This document shows, piece after piece, positions 5,766-5,969 of a stretch of 5,969 nucleotides of DNA. Origin of the DNA: Clostridiales bacterium (GTDB lineage: Bacteria > Bacillota > Clostridia > Christensenellales > Aristaeellaceae); NCBI GenBank assembly GCA_012512355.1, contig JAAZEI010000192.1, forward strand, positions 1 through 5,969, read 5' to 3'. The number at the start of each line of letters is the position of its first letter. Positions within the stretch are counted from its first letter, which is position 1. Below the pieces are notes generated by a model. It was not told the DNA's origin. It did not search any database and saw only the letters and a list, made by a program, of their open reading frames with translations. A program made the position numbers and the translations under genes.

Positions 5766-5969
5766 ATGAATTACGAACTGGTTTACATTATCAACCCCAA
5801 CCTGGAGGAAGATCCCCGTAAGGAGCTTATTGCACGCTTTAACGGTATGATTGAACAAAATGGCGGTACGGTTGACACAATTGACGAGTGGGGCAAGCGT
5901 CGCTTGGCCTATCCCATCAATGACCTGCCCGAAGGCTACTATATGCTGGTACGCTACACGGCAGAACCC
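5766..5969 (+). CDS. rpsF: 30S ribosomal protein bS6, N-terminal part
   Basis: The first 68 codons of rpsF, cut by the right window edge (full-length S6 is usually about 95-130 residues). The protein starts MNYELVYIINPNLEED, and continues with a helix ending in MIEQNGGTVD and the signature DEWGKRRLAYPI (about 41-52), then GYYMLVRY. These give the beta-alpha-beta fold of bS6, which binds 16S rRNA together with bS18 in the platform of the small subunit. The start is fixed by AGGAGGTGA 5 nt upstream. In most bacteria the gene heads an operon with ssb and rpsR, expected to the right of this window. It is transcribed away from the MMPL operon. No anomaly is seen in the visible part. Confidence 0.97.
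   Translation, partial: MNYELVYIINPNLEEDPRKELIARFNGMIEQNGGTVDTIDEWGKRRLAYPINDLPEGYYMLVRYTAEP

Overview
The window looks like a chromosomal segment of a Gram-positive, low-to-mid GC bacterium of the Clostridia. I infer this from strong AGGAGG-type ribosome binding sites, TATAAT promoters, and gene families typical of that class: a DUF5685-like protein followed by a J-domain protein, and an MMPL transporter paired with a secreted partner. The exact genus cannot be read from the sequence. I see no mobile element, CRISPR array, tRNA or rRNA.

Layout. (1) 1-204, minus strand: the first 68 codons of a CNNM/CorC-type membrane protein that runs off the left edge, with its own extended -10 promoter. 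(2) 347-2265, plus strand: a three-gene operon. It encodes a DUF5685-like protein with a cysteine cluster and two aspartate-rich motifs, a J-domain protein with a helical-repeat C-terminus and a cysteine-rich tail (ATGA overlap with the first gene), and a small two-helix membrane protein ending in a zinc ribbon. (3) 2375-2403: a strong hairpin with A- and T-tracts that can stop transcription from both sides, between convergent operons. (4) 5368-2409, minus strand: a two-gene operon of an MMPL/RND-superfamily transporter and a secreted partner protein, again joined by an ATGA overlap. (5) 5369-5765: a roughly 400-base divergent intergenic region with the MMPL promoter, inverted repeats, an AT-rich stretch and the rpsF promoter and leader. 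(6) 5766-5969, plus strand: the start of rpsF (ribosomal protein bS6), cut by the right edge. The usual neighbours ssb and rpsR would be expected beyond it.

How the parts work together. The plus-strand operon looks like one functional unit: a co-chaperone translated in direct coupling with an uncharacterised helical protein, plus a membrane zinc-ribbon protein. Its function is unknown, and it is the best candidate here for an undescribed system. The minus-strand pair probably forms an envelope transport system in which the secreted protein assists the MMPL permease. The regulatory DNA between the MMPL operon and rpsF contains two mutually exclusive hairpins at the MMPL ribosome binding site and a structured rpsF leader. 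Both are worth testing.
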